The position numbers and the translations under genes are program-made. From the NCBI GenBank assembly GCA_022720335.1, contig JAIHVJ010000089.1:1-14440 (forward strand): 14,440 nt of DNA. Direction: 5' to 3'. The DNA comes from Collinsella sp. (GTDB lineage Bacteria > Actinomycetota > Coriobacteriia > Coriobacteriales > Coriobacteriaceae). Positions 13,454 through 14,440 of this stretch are shown here, in pieces (positions within the stretch are counted from its first letter, which is position 1; every line of letters starts with the position of its first letter). The notes beneath the pieces are model-generated. The model was given only the letters and a program-made list of their open reading frames with translations, did not search any database and was not told the DNA's origin.

Positions 13454-14005
13454 ATGATTACCGTCATCATCGGCATCGTTGTTGTCATTGTGATTGTCTG
13501 CGCCATCGCCGGCATCTACAACAACATGGTCACCAAGCGTAACCGCATCGATAACGCCTGGCAGAACATCGATACGCAGCTGCAGCGTCGCAACGACCTG
13601 ATCCCCAACCTGGTCGAGACCGTCAAGGGCTACGCCAAGCACGAGCAGGAGACACTCTCCGCCGTGATCAGCGCGCGTAACACCGCCGTCAAGGCCACCA
13701 CGCCCGAGGCCAAGATGGAAGCCGACAACGTGCTGACCGGTGCCCTGCGCCAGCTCTTCGCCGTTGCCGAGTCCTACCCCGACCTCAAGGCAAACACCAA
13801 CTTTACGCAGCTCCAGGCGTCGCTCGAGGATACCGAGAACAAGATTAGCTACGCACGCCAGAGCTACAACGACTGCGTGCTCAGCTACAACAACGCCATC
13901 CAGACGTTCCCGGCTGTCATCTTTGCCGGCATCTTCCAGTTTAAGGAGCGCCAGGGCTTCGAGGCCGCCGAAGCAGCCCGCCAGGCCCCGACCGTCAAGT
14001 TCTAG
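13454..14005 (+). CDS. lemA: LemA family membrane protein
   Basis: The 183-residue product has the usual LemA length and layout. One N-terminal membrane helix (about residues 2-22, V/I-rich, little outside) is followed by the helical LemA domain (PF04011). Its conserved stretches are N-R-I-D-N-A-W-Q-N-I-D-T-Q-L-Q-R-R-N-D-L-I-P-N-L-V near 31-55, E-S-Y-P-D-L-K-A-N near 105-115 and A-R-Q-S-Y-N-D-x-V-x-x-Y-N near 135-150. It is probably anchored in the membrane; the biochemical role of LemA proteins is not established. The start ATG has GGAG five bases upstream. In many genomes lemA is followed by a TPM-domain or HtpX gene; here a terminator follows directly, so it is transcribed alone. Confidence 0.95.
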   Translation: MITVIIGIVVVIVIVCAIAGIYNNMVTKRNRIDNAWQNIDTQLQRRNDLIPNLVETVKGYAKHEQETLSAVISARNTAVKATTPEAKMEADNVLTGALRQLFAVAESYPDLKANTNFTQLQASLEDTENKISYARQSYNDCVLSYNNAIQTFPAVIFAGIFQFKERQGFEAAEAARQAPTVKF

Positions 14006-14041
14006 TAGTTTGGCAGCGCATCCTAAATCGGCTATATGCAT

Positions 14042-14087
14042 AAACCGCCCCGTCGAATGCATACTTCGACGGGGCGGTTTCCTTTTT
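14042..14087 (+). terminator. Rho-independent terminator of lemA
   Basis: A perfect 16-bp stem (14042-14057 with 14065-14080; core CCGCCCCGTCG) with a 7-base loop is followed by CCTTTTT. It lies 37 bp after the lemA stop. Confidence 0.93.
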
Positions 14088-14105
14088 CGCGAAGGTCCCC
14101 CTCTA

Positions 14106-14318
14106 GGCGCCGTGCATTTTTAGGAGTATTCAACATAACCAAGGGCTTCGGGCGCTACGATAAATGCCAAAGACCGCGAATATCCCTGCAAATCACCCGC
14201 TGTCAGCCCGTAATCCCGCCCATCATTCGTAGAAAACATCGAGAAATCCCGATTTTTTGCCCGAGGTCGGTATGCAGGGGCCTTCGATTGCAGAATATTC
14301 GCAAAAATGCACGTCGCC
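14106..14318. repeat. MITE-like element with 26-bp terminal inverted repeats
   Basis: The left end 14106-14131 and the reverse complement of 14293-14318 match at about 21 of 26 positions, sharing GGCG, CGTGCATTTTT and the closing ATTC. An inner pair (14176-14191 with 14288-14302, core GCGAATAT and CTGCAA) overlaps the right end. The 213-bp element has no convincing gene and no clear target-site duplication. It could be a non-autonomous mobile element or a structured intergenic repeat. Confidence 0.45.
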
Positions 14319-14348
14319 ACCACCCCCACATGGCGCGAACCAAATCAG

Positions 14349-14371
14349 AACCACCCTTAAAAAGGGTGGTT
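14349..14371 (+). terminator. 10-bp stem hairpin, possible terminator
   Basis: AACCACCCTT (14349-14358) pairs perfectly with 14362-14371 around a 3-base A loop and is followed by TTGCTCTT, a poor T-run. It could be a weak plus-strand terminator or the first hairpin of the structured cluster that follows. Confidence 0.45.
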
Positions 14372-14379
14372 TGCTCTTA

Positions 14380-14436
14380 GGGTATAACCCACGGGCCCCG
14401 GGCTCGCGTCTAAAGGCGCGGGCCCGGACTTCGTCC
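14380..14436 (+). other. Cluster of hairpins at the right edge, possible structured RNA or repeat
   Basis: After the 14349 hairpin come GGGT-ATA-ACCC (14380-14390), a 13-bp GC-rich stem (14398-14410 with 14415-14427, loop TAAA) and GGAC-TTC-GTCC (14426-14436). In the 13-bp stem both non-Watson-Crick positions are U-G pairs if the plus strand is the RNA, but A-C mismatches if the minus strand is, which points to a plus-strand RNA. No known RNA family is recognised and the window ends here. Confidence 0.35.
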
Positions 14437-14440
14437 AGGC

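Noticed and set aside
12346..13542. Plus-strand frame of 398 codons through the tRNA and the TetR gene
   Set aside because: It runs through a complete tRNA-Ser and antisense to a recognisable TetR protein.
13400..14062. Minus-strand frame of 220 codons opposite lemA
   Set aside because: It is the antisense shadow of lemA and includes the lemA terminator stem.
14223..14440. Minus-strand open frame entering from the right edge and stopping at 14223
   Set aside because: It has no visible start, passes through several hairpins and the inverted end of the MITE-like element, and matches no family. A gene tail cannot be excluded without the next bases.

Overview
The window looks like a GC-rich gut actinobacterium of the Coriobacteriia, perhaps Collinsella. 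That is an impression from gene style (GC-rich codons, a giant fibro-slime/SpaA/FctA-type surface protein, a TadA-glycerate kinase fusion) and was not confirmed by a search.

About 70% of the window (positions 10079 down to 1, minus strand, running off the left edge) is one giant surface-adhesin locus. It has a signal peptide, a fibro-slime head domain, two SpaA-like pilin folds and then a long stalk of FctA/Spy0128-type isopeptide domains, interrupted by two DUF11-type repeats. The reading frame is broken at three places (about 7176, 6349 and 4673). Each break needs the same -1 shift, so the locus is annotated as a broken gene in four segments. At one break, and possibly a second, the domain logic suggests that more than a single base is missing. 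A candidate promoter upstream of the gene has a run of nine G's between its -35 and -10 boxes, the arrangement expected of a phase-variable promoter.

Between the adhesin and the next gene lies about 650 bp without a convincing gene. It holds the adhesin promoter region and three consecutive long imperfect palindromes (10348-10417, 10435-10596, 10647-10715).

The right third carries ordinary cellular genes. On the minus strand there is a single-ORF fusion of tRNA adenosine deaminase (TadA) with a glycerate kinase. Divergent from it is tRNA-Ser(UGA). Only 3 bp beyond the tRNA, and convergent with it, is a TetR-family regulator. Divergent from that regulator is lemA, which ends in a strong terminator. 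The last about 330 bp contain a MITE-like element with 26-bp inverted ends, followed by a cluster of hairpins at the right edge.

The adhesin would be exported and probably anchored to the wall by a C-terminal signal lying outside the window; no sortase is visible here. The other genes form short transcription units, with no operon linking them to the adhesin. The TetR regulator may control lemA through a dyad that overlaps the lemA -10 box.
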